Assembly (NCBI RefSeq): GCF_021228795.1
Contig: NZ_CP089309.1
Span: 2,604,001 to 2,668,000 of the forward strand
DNA length: 64,000 nucleotides
Source of the DNA: Thiocapsa bogorovii
Lineage (GTDB): Bacteria > Pseudomonadota > Gammaproteobacteria > Chromatiales > Chromatiaceae
Direction of reading: 5' to 3'
Position numbers and translations under genes: made by a program. The notes beneath the pieces were generated by a model that had not been told where the DNA came from, did no database searches, and saw only the letters and a program-made list of their open reading frames with translations. Below are positions 8,435 to 16,185 of the stretch, one piece after another. Each line of letters opens with the position of its first letter. The first letter of the stretch is position 1.

Positions 8435-9574
8435 TCGGCTTTCAACCTTTGGCTGGAGGCTGGCGGCTCTGAACCGCCCGTAGCTCCAATAGGCCGCACA
8501 AGCACCCTCCGAGGACACCATGCAGGAACCCATGGGGTTGTCGGGCGTGCAGGGGTTGCCGAAGAGCTTGCAGTCGGTCGGTGTCTTTACGCCGCGCAGG
8601 ATGGCCGGGCACTCGCAGCCCTTGATCTCTTTGGCCGGGGCGAACTCGACCGGAAAGCGCTCCTCGGCATCCAGGTCCGCGTAGGCGTCGTCCAGCGCCA
8701 AGGCGCTGTTCGGCAGGAAGCCGAGCCCGCGCCATTCGAACTCGGGGCGGATCCGAAAGACCTCGTCGATCAGGGCCTGCGCCTTGCGGTTGCCTTCCTC
8801 GCTTACCGCGCGCGTGTACTGGTTCTCGACCTCGCAACGCCCGTCGTTGAGCTGTCTGACGAGCATCAAGGCGGACTGCATCACGTCCAGGGGCTCGAAA
8901 CCGGCGATCACGACGGGCACGCCGAATTGCTCGGCCACGAAACGGTAGGGACGGCTGCCGATGAGCGTACTCACATGGGATGGACCGAGGATGCCGTCGA
9001 GCTGGACCCCGTCGGGGCCGGCGGTGCTCAGGATCGTCTGCAGCGCCGACGGGGTCAGCACATGGTTGCAGAAGACTGAGAAGTTGGTCAGCCCCTCGGC
9101 GCGCGCCGTCTTCACGGCCACGGCGGTCGGCGGCGTGGTCGTCTCGAAGCCGATGGCGAAGAAGACGACCTGGCGATCGGGGTTCTCGCGGGCGATCCGC
9201 AGCACGTCTTGGGTCGAGTAGATCATGCGGATATCTGCTCCATCGGCCTTCGCCTTGAGCAGGCTCTTGCGCTCGCTCGCCGGCACGCGCATGAGATCGC
9301 CGTAGGTGCAGAGCGTGACATCGTGCTGTGTGGCGAGCGCAATCGCATGGTCGATCCGGGCCATCGGCAGCACGCACACCGGACAGCCGGGACCATGGAT
9401 GAAACTCAGGTTCGGCGGCATCAGGTGCTGCACGCCGTAGCGAAAGATGGCGTGGGTATGGCCGCCGCAGAACTCCATCAAGCGATAGTCGCGCCCCGGG
9501 TGCGCCTCGGCGGCGATCGTCTCGGCGAGCCGGCGGGCGAGCCCCTTATCGCGGAACTCGTCGATGTATTTCAC
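8429..9574 (-). CDS. hypD: [NiFe] hydrogenase maturation protein HypD
   Basis: HypD is the [4Fe-4S] scaffold on which the Fe(CN)2CO unit is built together with HypC. Family signatures are present: 'EFCGGHTHAIFRYG' near residue 34, 'GPGCPVCVLP' near 62, and a C-terminal cysteine cluster ('KGCECPAILRG', 'CKLFGNPCTPDNPMGSC') that binds the cluster. Length 381 aa is normal. Its ATG overlaps the hypC stop by 4 bp. The stop codon lies inside the heptamer array, so the last few residues ('VESRS') border repeat DNA and may vary between strains. Confidence 0.97.
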   Translation of the reverse strand: MKYIDEFRDKGLARRLAETIAAEAHPGRDYRLMEFCGGHTHAIFRYGVQHLMPPNLSFIHGPGCPVCVLPMARIDHAIALATQHDVTLCTYGDLMRVPASERKSLLKAKADGADIRMIYSTQDVLRIARENPDRQVVFFAIGFETTTPPTAVAVKTARAEGLTNFSVFCNHVLTPSALQTILSTAGPDGVQLDGILGPSHVSTLIGSRPYRFVAEQFGVPVVIAGFEPLDVMQSALMLVRQLNDGRCEVENQYTRAVSEEGNRKAQALIDEVFRIRPEFEWRGLGFLPNSALALDDAYADLDAEERFPVEFAPAKEIKGCECPAILRGVKTPTDCKLFGNPCTPDNPMGSCMVSSEGACAAYWSYGRFRAASLQPKVESRS

Positions 9575-9855
9575 CGTTGGCCCCCGGGACCCGTGACTGT
9601 CGAGGTCGGCTCGGGGACGAGCTCCTGTTCGTCCGCGAGGAGTCCCATCTGCGCGATCATCTCGAGGGTGCGCTGCGCCTCCTCTTCACTGATCTTGTTC
9701 AGGGCGTAGCCGACATGGATCAGGACATAATCGCCGACGGCGGCGTCCTCGATCAGGGCCAACGAGATCTCTTTGCCGACGGACCCGAGCGCAACCTTCG
9801 CGGTATCGGCGGCGACATCGATGGAGGTGATGCGTGCAGGGATGGCTAGACACAT
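9571..9855 (-). CDS. hypC: [NiFe] hydrogenase maturation chaperone HypC
   Basis: A 94-residue chaperone that shuttles the Fe(CN)2CO moiety from HypD to the hydrogenase large-subunit precursor. The start is placed at the ATG at 9855, because HypC must begin 'MCLAIPARI' with Cys2 exposed after Met removal; an in-frame ATG at 9885 would bury it. GAGG lies about 10 nt upstream. The OB-fold signature 'VGDYVLIHVGYALNKIS' (about residues 40-56) is present. The C-terminal tail is Pro/Thr-rich and somewhat longer than in E. coli HypC. It is coupled to hypD by an ATGA overlap. Confidence 0.96.
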   Translation of the reverse strand: MCLAIPARITSIDVAADTAKVALGSVGKEISLALIEDAAVGDYVLIHVGYALNKISEEEAQRTLEMIAQMGLLADEQELVPEPTSTVTGPGGQR

Positions 9856-10049
9856 GGACAAAAGACCTCGCAGGGTAAAACGCATCCGGGGCGATCAATG
9901 AGGCGGGTGGGTCGGGGCAAACCTCGTCGCCAACCGAAACCTTGGCGAGACGCGTTTTATATCAATAAATTAAAAATCTAAAAACGCCCCATCCACAAGG
10001 GCATCGGGTCGGTACAACCCAGCGCAAGAATGACGGCCTCGGACGGTAC

Positions 10050-11219
10050 TCATGTGGCGCTTTTACAGGTGAGCTTGAAGGCCACGCAGGGATCGATCGC
10101 CGTAATCAGAAGCTCGGCCTGTCGACGCACCTGCTCTTCGGGGCCGGGCGGCAACGCCTCCAGCGCTCGTGCAACGACGCCGCGCGGGTGAAAGTTCCAC
10201 TCTGTCGGGGCAAGGATTCGGTAATCGCGAACGCGGCCATCCTCGACTCGGACCAGATGCGCCAGGAGTCCGCGCGCCGCGAAGACACGTCCGAGCCCGA
10301 CTCCGTTACCGCTCGCAAGCGTCGGCTGCGCCGAGGCGCTCCCCGCGCAACAGCGGCTCAACAACCGCAAGCCGGTTGCGACCACCGTGAGTTGAGCGGA
10401 AAGGCGGACCAAGAGACCCGGCCCATAGGCCTCGATCAGCGGCAGTGGGTGAACACGCGTAAAGGGGCTGGTCTCGCGCGGTTGGCCCTGCCAGGTCGGA
10501 TGAGCAACGAACTCGGCCCAATCCGGTGCGCTCATCCGCGCGATTAGATCCTCGTCCGAGAGTCTCGGCAGCGCGCTGATCGGGGCCTGCCCGAGCGATG
10601 CTTCTCCCGATTCCAGAAGAGAGCGCAACAGACGTGCCGCCACCGTCTCCGTCTTGCGACACCAGCGCTCGAAGCCCGAGGGGTCGCCGATCAGGTTCAA
10701 AAAGTGCTCGGGCGAGACTCCGAGCACCCTATGGGTGAGCAGATCGGTCAGATCGGTGAGCAGGACATCGAGACCGAGGGGGTGATCCGCCGCCGAATTC
10801 GCACCGACGCCGAACAGATCGCCGTCAGGGTCGAGCCGCGCGAGGATGCGGTTCGACAAGGCAAGGACCGCCGCCATGTCATCACGGCAAGGCGGCTCGC
10901 CCAAGATTGCGGGCCAATCGAGCAGGATTCGCCACAGGTGCTCCCGGATCGTCTCCGCCGCGATCGCCGCCTCGCGCCGTCCGCGGATGATCGGGCTCGC
11001 AACCCACCCGGAGGCCTGCTCGAATGCCCCCGCGCAGGCGCCGGCTTGGGCGCGGGCACAGATCGAGAAAAGCAGCGGCAGACGAGCGGCCGTCTCGTGC
11101 GGCGAGCGCCCGACGAAGGCCGACGCGGCAGCGACCGGACGCGTCGAGGCGATCGTGCAGACGAGGCCGCCCGAGGATGGTGTCAATTGAATGTCGAGGC
11201 TTCCACCCGGATCGGACAT
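10050..11219 (-). CDS. hupK: Hydrogenase expression/formation protein HupK
   Basis: A 389-residue protein related to hydrogenase large subunits but lacking their full metal-binding set. The C-terminal 'AIDPCVAFKLTCKSAT' echoes the large-subunit DPCxxCxxH motif without its final His. The N-terminal large-subunit motif is reduced to isolated Cys residues ('SICARAQAGACAGAF', about 52-66). HupK is thought to help assemble the NiFe(CN)2CO centre, perhaps as a scaffold. It is the first gene of hupK-hypC-hypD-hypE, 194 bp before hypC. No structural hydrogenase genes are in the window. Sequence similarity among HupK proteins is low, so the call rests on context plus the C-terminus. Confidence 0.85.
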   Translation of the reverse strand: MSDPGGSLDIQLTPSSGGLVCTIASTRPVAAASAFVGRSPHETAARLPLLFSICARAQAGACAGAFEQASGWVASPIIRGRREAAIAAETIREHLWRILLDWPAILGEPPCRDDMAAVLALSNRILARLDPDGDLFGVGANSAADHPLGLDVLLTDLTDLLTHRVLGVSPEHFLNLIGDPSGFERWCRKTETVAARLLRSLLESGEASLGQAPISALPRLSDEDLIARMSAPDWAEFVAHPTWQGQPRETSPFTRVHPLPLIEAYGPGLLVRLSAQLTVVATGLRLLSRCCAGSASAQPTLASGNGVGLGRVFAARGLLAHLVRVEDGRVRDYRILAPTEWNFHPRGVVARALEALPPGPEEQVRRQAELLITAIDPCVAFKLTCKSAT

Positions 11220-11423
11220 GCGACTCGCGAACCTCCGGATTGGCGATGCAAGGCTTGCAGTGTAGCTGATCGCGCTTCAGGATAACTGAAACCGCGTCCG
11301 AGGTCCGCGCGGAACAGTGGCTTAAGACGCAACGACCGGTGCTCCCCGCCGCGGACCAGGTCGTTGCAGACACGGTCTCGCTCTTTGCCCCATCCTCATC
11401 GCATTGCATCAGGCCTAACCCCC

Positions 11424-12044
11424 GTGCTCACACCCGAACAACTTGCCGCCCTTCGCCGAGACATCGTCGTCAATGCCCAGCTCGGCGGGCGCGACCTAAC
11501 GATGCACAGCACTTGGGGTCTCTTCTCGCCGCGCGAGATCGACGAAGGCACTCGTCTGCTGCTGGCGCATCTGGAGGTTCGCCCCACCGACGACTGCTTC
11601 GATCTGGGCTGCGGATACGGTGCGATCGGCTTGGCGATGGCGACGCTCGCCCCGCGGGGTCAAACCCTGATGGTCGACAAGGATTTCGTGGCGGTGGATT
11701 ACGCCAACCGCAACGTCAAGCTCAATCAGCTGGAGAACGCACGCGCGCAGCTCAGCAACGGGTTCGATCAGGTCGACCCCGAGCTGCAGTTCGACCTAAT
11801 CGCGAGCAATATCCCTGCGAAGGTGGGCAAGGAGCTGCTCGCGCTCCTGCTGCACGACGCCCGCGCCCGCCTGCGCCCGGGCGGGCGGCTTTATCTGGTG
11901 ACCATCAACGGGCTGCGCCAGTACATGAAACGCAACCTGACCGAGGTCTTCGGCAATTACGACAAGCTCAAGCAGGGGGCGCATTACACGGTTGCGTTTG
12001 CCGAGCGGGCTCAACGGGGTGGCGGGAGCGCGGCAGACGTTTGA
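11424..12044 (+). CDS. RsmC-like class I SAM-dependent methyltransferase
   Basis: Motif I is 'CFDLGCGYGAIGLAMATL', the acidic motif II is 'LMVDKDFVAVDYA', and motif IV is 'LIASNIPAKVGKELL', where RsmC has NPPF. A C-terminal 'GGRLYLVTINGLRQYMKR' strand/helix completes the fold. This is the small methyltransferase domain of the RsmC/RlmG group, which modifies guanine N2 in rRNA. The RsmC N-terminal pseudo-domain is absent, so the target may differ. GTG at 11424 ('VLTPEQLAALR') is my start. An ATG at 11364 adds 20 residues without domain character. It is divergent from hupK. Confidence 0.75.
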   Translation: MLTPEQLAALRRDIVVNAQLGGRDLTMHSTWGLFSPREIDEGTRLLLAHLEVRPTDDCFDLGCGYGAIGLAMATLAPRGQTLMVDKDFVAVDYANRNVKLNQLENARAQLSNGFDQVDPELQFDLIASNIPAKVGKELLALLLHDARARLRPGGRLYLVTINGLRQYMKRNLTEVFGNYDKLKQGAHYTVAFAERAQRGGGSAADV

Positions 12045-12362
12045 GCATGGCCGCCGCATGGAAGACCGCTGGAGTCTTTGGTCGACGCGGATGAAGGTAT
12101 CGGAAGCAGAGTGTTGCGCCGTGTCCGCCGCGACGCTTTCCGATACGTGTCGTGCTTGCGTCGCGCCGAGGATCGCGAATCCGGTTCCGCCCGGGAGCCT
12201 AGGGTGGTGGAGTGTAGAGATGTCGAGACCGCACGCGATCAGGTTCCTTGTCGTCATCGACCATCGAGACGACCACTATGGCGATGACGACGACGATTTC
12301 GACAACAAAAGGTCTCGATACATCTGCCGCGCTGCAGAGGAGAGACTCGTCAGTCCCGATCA
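12045..12362. other. Intergenic interval between convergent genes, no gene seen
   Basis: These 318 bp separate the methyltransferase from the convergent TPR gene. Several open frames cross the stretch, but none has a ribosome-binding site or a recognisable protein. No hairpin with a T-run was found. Confidence 0.5.
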
Positions 12363-12929
12363 CTACTCCTCGATCAGATCCAATAACCGGGTCGCCTCCT
12401 GACCGACACCCGTATCGGCACCGAGATCGCGTGCGCGCTCGAGCGCCGTGCGCGCCTCGGCCATATCGCCGGCCTGCAGGCTCACGAATCCGAGGGTCAG
12501 CCAGATGCGCTGGTGGGTCGCGTCCTTGGCCGCACCCGCACGTAGTTGCGTCAGCGCCCCTTCGGTATCGCCCGTGTAATGCAGCGCCAATCCGAGGTCG
12601 TTTTGAGCATCGACGTCGTCCGGCCGCAGCTCGAGCAAACGGCGATAGATGGGCACGGCCTCGGTGTAGCGACGCTCCACAAAGAGCGCGTCGGCTTGCT
12701 GCGCCAGGAGATCGGGGTTGGTCTCGGTGATGGTCTGAGGGATCGCGGTCGGCGACGGGCGCGGAGTGGTCTGAGTAGGCAGCCCGTGGGGAGCGGCCGA
12801 CGCCGCGGCGACGGCAGGGCGCGCAGCGTGGCGAATGTAGTAGTCGCGCGTGACCGCAAAAACCGTGAAACCGTAGAAGAACAAGAACACGGCGAAGAGC
12901 AGCCACTGCAGCGGGGAGAGTCTGGGCAT
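12363..12929 (-). CDS. Membrane-anchored tetratricopeptide-repeat protein
   Basis: A 188-residue protein with an N-terminal hydrophobic anchor (about residues 8-26), an Ala/Pro/Thr-rich linker (about 35-68) and three TPR-like helical pairs. The consensus shows in 'ADALFVERRYTEAVPIYRRL', 'NDLGLALHYTGDTEGAL' and 'LTLGFVSLQAGDMAEARTAL'. The repeats would face the periplasm and probably act as a protein-interaction module. No partner gene is adjacent, so its pathway cannot be named. Confidence 0.75.
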   Translation of the reverse strand: MPRLSPLQWLLFAVFLFFYGFTVFAVTRDYYIRHAARPAVAAASAAPHGLPTQTTPRPSPTAIPQTITETNPDLLAQQADALFVERRYTEAVPIYRRLLELRPDDVDAQNDLGLALHYTGDTEGALTQLRAGAAKDATHQRIWLTLGFVSLQAGDMAEARTALERARDLGADTGVGQEATRLLDLIEE

Positions 12930-13215
12930 GGTATCGAAACGGCTGTCGGAGGAGAGGTCGAGCGATCCTAGGAACCCCGACAGGGCCTGTCAAACCGGGC
13001 CGAACGCCGGCGCGCGCAGACCGCTCCGGGGCCCTTGAGCAGGGCCGTCGAGTTTCCACCCGTAATCCTCGCGCTCGGCAGTAACCTTGCCTATCCTTAG
13101 AAGGATTTGAATCAGGATTGAACGCGAAGAATCGCCAACAAAAAAAGGCCGCGACGACAGGGTGTGTAGCTGCCGTGGCGACCGAACTGGCTTGCTGCGC
13201 GTGTGCGGCTCCGAA

Positions 13216-13371
13216 TCAGGACCGGCAGTCGGACCCAGCGGTCTTGTCGGTGCCACGTATGCGTGAAGGACGAGCGTCACCGGCATCGTCGCGGTTGATG
13301 AGCGCGACCAGAAAGCCGGCGCAAAACACCGCCGCGATCAGACCCGCGATCGTAAGTGCATCGAAGCTCAT
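13216..13371 (-). CDS. Small single-pass membrane protein, 51 aa
   Basis: On the minus strand ATG at 13371 is preceded by AGGGGAG at a 6-7 nt spacing. It opens a 51-codon frame ending in TGA at 13218-13216. The product starts 'MSFDALTIAGLIAAVFCAGF' and continues 'LVALINRDDAG', giving one transmembrane helix of about 20 residues (7-26) and a short charged tail. It is not a family I recognise. It is divergent from the response regulator at 13563 and shares that gene's upstream region, including the OmpR-type box. Confidence 0.55.
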   Translation of the reverse strand: MSFDALTIAGLIAAVFCAGFLVALINRDDAGDARPSRIRGTDKTAGSDCRS

Positions 13372-13511
13372 GTGTGCTCCCCTCTATCCGTCGGATGACT
13401 GCTCCAAAGATCCGCAGCGCCGAGGATCGAAAAACTCGAACAAGGGCCTGCGCGTACGTGTTTATCTTGCGCGCAAGGCGTCAATAGAGTATTTCAGTCG
13501 ACTCTAATGTT

Positions 13512-13527
13512 GTTACAAGTTGTTACA
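13512..13527 (+). promoter_or_regulatory. OmpR-type direct-repeat binding site
   Basis: GTTACA-AGTT-GTTACA at 13512-13527 lies within a longer direct repeat of TTGTTACA with a 10-bp period. It matches the GTTACA-N4-GTTACA consensus known for OmpR and sits about 36 bp before the start codon of an OmpR-type regulator. The likely role is autoregulation, possibly also acting on the divergent small membrane protein gene. Confidence 0.6.
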
Positions 13528-13562
13528 GTCGCCTGACTTCGGCCGAACGGGACCCCGCGGAA

Positions 13563-14279
13563 ATGCCCGATACACCGATCCAGATCCTGGTTGTCGACGA
13601 CGATTCGGCCTTGCGCGCTCTGCTCGGAGACTATCTCGCCGGGGAGGGCTTCCTCGTGGCCGGAGCGGAGGACGGCGTGGCGATGGACGCCTGGTTGGCC
13701 GAGCATGAGACGGACCTGGTGATCCTCGACTTGATGCTCCCCGGCGAGGACGGGCTGACCCTGGCACGCCGACTGCGGGCGCGCGCCGATACCCCGATCA
13801 TCATGCTGTCGGCACGCGGCGACGACATCGATCGCATCGTCGGCTTGGAGGTCGGTGCCGACGACTACATGCCCAAGCCCTTCAATCCCCGCGAGCTTCT
13901 TGCGCGAATCCGTGCGGTGCTGCGCCGCCGAGCCCCGAGCGGGCCAACAGAGCCCCGTGAGGAGAATGGGATCATTCGGTTCGGGCCCTATCGTCTCGAC
14001 CTCGGTCAACGCGAGTTGCGACGCGGGGATGACGCCGTCGTGCTCACCTCGGGCGAGCTTGAGCTGTTGCGCATCCTTGCCGAGCATCCCGACCGGATAT
14101 TGGATCGTGATCTGCTGCTCGACCTGCTCAAGGGCTACGAGCGCTCGCCGTTCGATCGCAGCATCGACGTGCAGATCGCGCGCCTGCGCGCCAAAATCGA
14201 ACCGGATACCAAACGCCCCCGTTACATCCGCACCATTTGGGGCAAGGGTTACATGTTCACGCCGGCCGGCGACGCATGA
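13563..14279 (+). CDS. ompR: OmpR-family response regulator
   Basis: A 238-residue two-domain regulator. The receiver has the acidic pocket 'VVDDDSA', phosphoacceptor Asp56 ('VILDLMLPGEDGL') and Lys in 'DYMPKPFNPREL'. The C-terminal winged helix (about 140-235) ends with 'PRYIRTIWGKGYMFTP', typical of the OmpR/RisA group. The stop overlaps the kinase start (ATGA), so the two are coupled. The match to OmpR is good, but a RisA-type ortholog is equally possible. In relatives the pair responds to osmotic or envelope signals and controls porins. Confidence 0.9.
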   Translation: MPDTPIQILVVDDDSALRALLGDYLAGEGFLVAGAEDGVAMDAWLAEHETDLVILDLMLPGEDGLTLARRLRARADTPIIMLSARGDDIDRIVGLEVGADDYMPKPFNPRELLARIRAVLRRRAPSGPTEPREENGIIRFGPYRLDLGQRELRRGDDAVVLTSGELELLRILAEHPDRILDRDLLLDLLKGYERSPFDRSIDVQIARLRAKIEPDTKRPRYIRTIWGKGYMFTPAGDA

Positions 14280-15646
14280 AGCTCTTTGCACGCCTGGTCC
14301 CGGCAAGCCTGTTCGGGCGCGCGCTGCTCACCTTGGTCTTCACCTTCGGGCTGTTCGGCCTCATCACCTTCTGGGTCATCGTGTCCTATGCGCTGACGCC
14401 GGTTGCTCAGCGCTCCGCCTCGGATCTGGCGAGCATCATGGTGCTCTCGGCCCGGACCCTACGCCAGCTCCCGGCGGAGATGCGTGACGACTATCGCACC
14501 AGGCTTGCGCGGGAGTACCAGATCCGACTCGCCGAGGAGCGTCCGCTCACGGACGTGAACCACTTTTTCTTTCCCTACATCGGCCAGCTCAAACGCGCCC
14601 TGGAAGAACGATTAGGCGGCGAGGTAGAGATCGTGACGAGCGTCGCCAACAGCGAGCGGTGGTTCTGGGTCGCCCTCGATGCGAGCGGAGAAACGGTCTG
14701 GGCGGGATTCCCTCGCAGCCGGGTCGAGACGCGCCCGATCGAGGGCCTCTCGGTCATCATCGGCGTCGCGGTGCTGCTGATCGTGGGAAGCGCGGTGATT
14801 CTCGCCGGGCGCGTGACTCAGCCGCTCAACCGCCTCTCCAAGGCCGCCGAGCAGGTCGCGCTCGGGTACTCGCCTGCCGTCTTGTCCGAAAGCGGCCCCA
14901 AAGAGCTCGCGAACCTCGCGCGTCAGTTCAATGCTACCAGTCGACGTATCCGCGAGCTGATCGCCAATCGCACCCTGCTGCTGGCCGGGATCTCGCACGA
15001 TCTGCGAACGCCGTTGACGCGCCTGCGTCTCGCTGTGGAGATGCTGCCGCGCGGGACCGCACCGGCGCTCGTCGCCCGGATGGAGCGCGACATCGAGGAG
15101 ATGAACGCCCTCATTTCCCAGGCCATCGACTTCGGAAAGAGCCTCGAAACCGGGAATCGCGAAGAGGTCGATCTCGCCGAGGTGATCGACGACCTGGTCG
15201 CCGGTCGTTCGCGGGTCATCTGGCAACGCGGTCGGTCGTGTCGCTATCGCGTCGACGTCTTGGCATTGCGGCGCATCCTGAGCAATCTGCTCGAAAACGC
15301 CCTGCGCTACAGCCAAGACCTGGTCGAGATCCATCTCGACTGCAAGACAGCGACGCCCGTGGTCTTCGTGCTCGATCGCGGTCCGGGGATCCCGGAAGCG
15401 GAGCGCGAGGCCGTCTTCCGTCCCTACTACCGATTGGAAACCTCGCGCAGCCGCCTAACCGGCGGCACGGGGTTAGGTCTCGCCGTGGCTTACCAGCTTG
15501 CCCTGTCGAACCAGATGGAGCTGCATCTGGGCATGCGTCGCGGCGGCGGCACCGTCGCGAGCGTTCGCTTGCCGCCGCTCGAGCTCGAGCCCGCTCTTGC
15601 TCCGCGCAACGGCACGGCGGTTGACGTGCCGTCCGAGGGTGCCTAA
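14276..15646 (+). CDS. envZ: EnvZ-type sensor histidine kinase
   Basis: A 456-residue inner-membrane kinase. Transmembrane helices at about 15-40 and 158-180 enclose a periplasmic sensor of about 115 residues, and a HAMP linker ('RVTQPLNRLSKAAEQV') follows. The phosphoacceptor His is in 'LAGISHDLRTPLTRLR', and ATP-binding boxes are 'NLLENALRYS', 'DRGPGIP' and 'GGTGLGLAVAYQL'. The start is the ATG in the ATGA overlap with the regulator gene; an upstream ATG at 14237 in this frame would overlap by 43 nt and lacks family sequence. The periplasmic loop is larger than in Bordetella RisS-type kinases. Confidence 0.9.
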   Translation: MKLFARLVPASLFGRALLTLVFTFGLFGLITFWVIVSYALTPVAQRSASDLASIMVLSARTLRQLPAEMRDDYRTRLAREYQIRLAEERPLTDVNHFFFPYIGQLKRALEERLGGEVEIVTSVANSERWFWVALDASGETVWAGFPRSRVETRPIEGLSVIIGVAVLLIVGSAVILAGRVTQPLNRLSKAAEQVALGYSPAVLSESGPKELANLARQFNATSRRIRELIANRTLLLAGISHDLRTPLTRLRLAVEMLPRGTAPALVARMERDIEEMNALISQAIDFGKSLETGNREEVDLAEVIDDLVAGRSRVIWQRGRSCRYRVDVLALRRILSNLLENALRYSQDLVEIHLDCKTATPVVFVLDRGPGIPEAEREAVFRPYYRLETSRSRLTGGTGLGLAVAYQLALSNQMELHLGMRRGGGTVASVRLPPLELEPALAPRNGTAVDVPSEGA

Positions 15647-15695
15647 ATTCCGCCCTGACATCCATCAATTCGCTCGACTACCGGAGCCCCTCGCG

Positions 15696-16160
15696 ATGCT
15701 GCAACCTGGCGATCACGCGCCCGTCTTCACACTCCCCAACGCGGACATGGGGCGGGTGAGCCTCGATCAGCTTCTCGGGCAACGCAATCTGGTCATCTAC
15801 TTTTACCCGAAAGACGACACACCGGGCTGCACGATGGAGGCGCTCGACTTCACCGACCTACAAGCCGACTTCGACGCCGCCGAGACCGATGTCGTCGGCA
15901 TCAGCCGCGACACCTGCACCAGCCACGGCGCCTTCCGCGATAAATACGGCTTGACCGTTCAATTGCTCGCCGATACCGAGGGTGAGGCGTGCGAGGCTTA
16001 CGGGGTCTGGCGCGAGAAGGAGGCACACGGCGAGAAACGCATGGGGATCGTCCGCTCGACCTTCGTCGTCGACAAAAGCGGCGTGATTCGACACGCGCTC
16101 TACGACGTCAAACCCAAGGGCCATGCCGCCCAGATCCTGGAACTGGTCCAGGCACTCTGA
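15696..16160 (+). CDS. bcp: Thioredoxin-dependent peroxiredoxin, Bcp/PrxQ family
   Basis: A 154-residue cytoplasmic peroxidase that reduces H2O2 and organic peroxides. The peroxidatic Cys is in 'YPKDDTPGCTMEALDFTDL'. The resolving Cys five residues later in E. coli Bcp is replaced here (the motif runs CTMEAL). Another Cys occurs in 'DTCTSHGAFRDKYGL' about 30 residues on and could resolve the disulfide. The start at 15696 gives the canonical 'MLQPGDHAPVFTLPN' N-terminus. It follows the kinase gene by 49 bp in the same direction and may be co-transcribed. Confidence 0.92.
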   Translation: MLQPGDHAPVFTLPNADMGRVSLDQLLGQRNLVIYFYPKDDTPGCTMEALDFTDLQADFDAAETDVVGISRDTCTSHGAFRDKYGLTVQLLADTEGEACEAYGVWREKEAHGEKRMGIVRSTFVVDKSGVIRHALYDVKPKGHAAQILELVQAL

Positions 16161-16185
16161 CCCGCGACCGGGAGCGGTATTCGAG

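Noticed and set aside
11288-11300. Another repeat arm (AAACCGCGTCC) upstream of the methyltransferase gene
   Set aside because: A single 11-base match with no complementary arm at the expected 62-bp distance; likely chance.
11220-11423. Sigma-54 promoter for hupK
   Set aside because: A TTGCA is present on the minus strand, but no GG occurs ten bases before the GC, so the essential -24 element is absent.
16123-16185. Upstream in-frame start for the hybrid kinase at 16123
   Set aside because: It lies inside the peroxiredoxin gene and adds sequence that is that gene read in another frame. ATG 16186 gives a sensible N-terminus.
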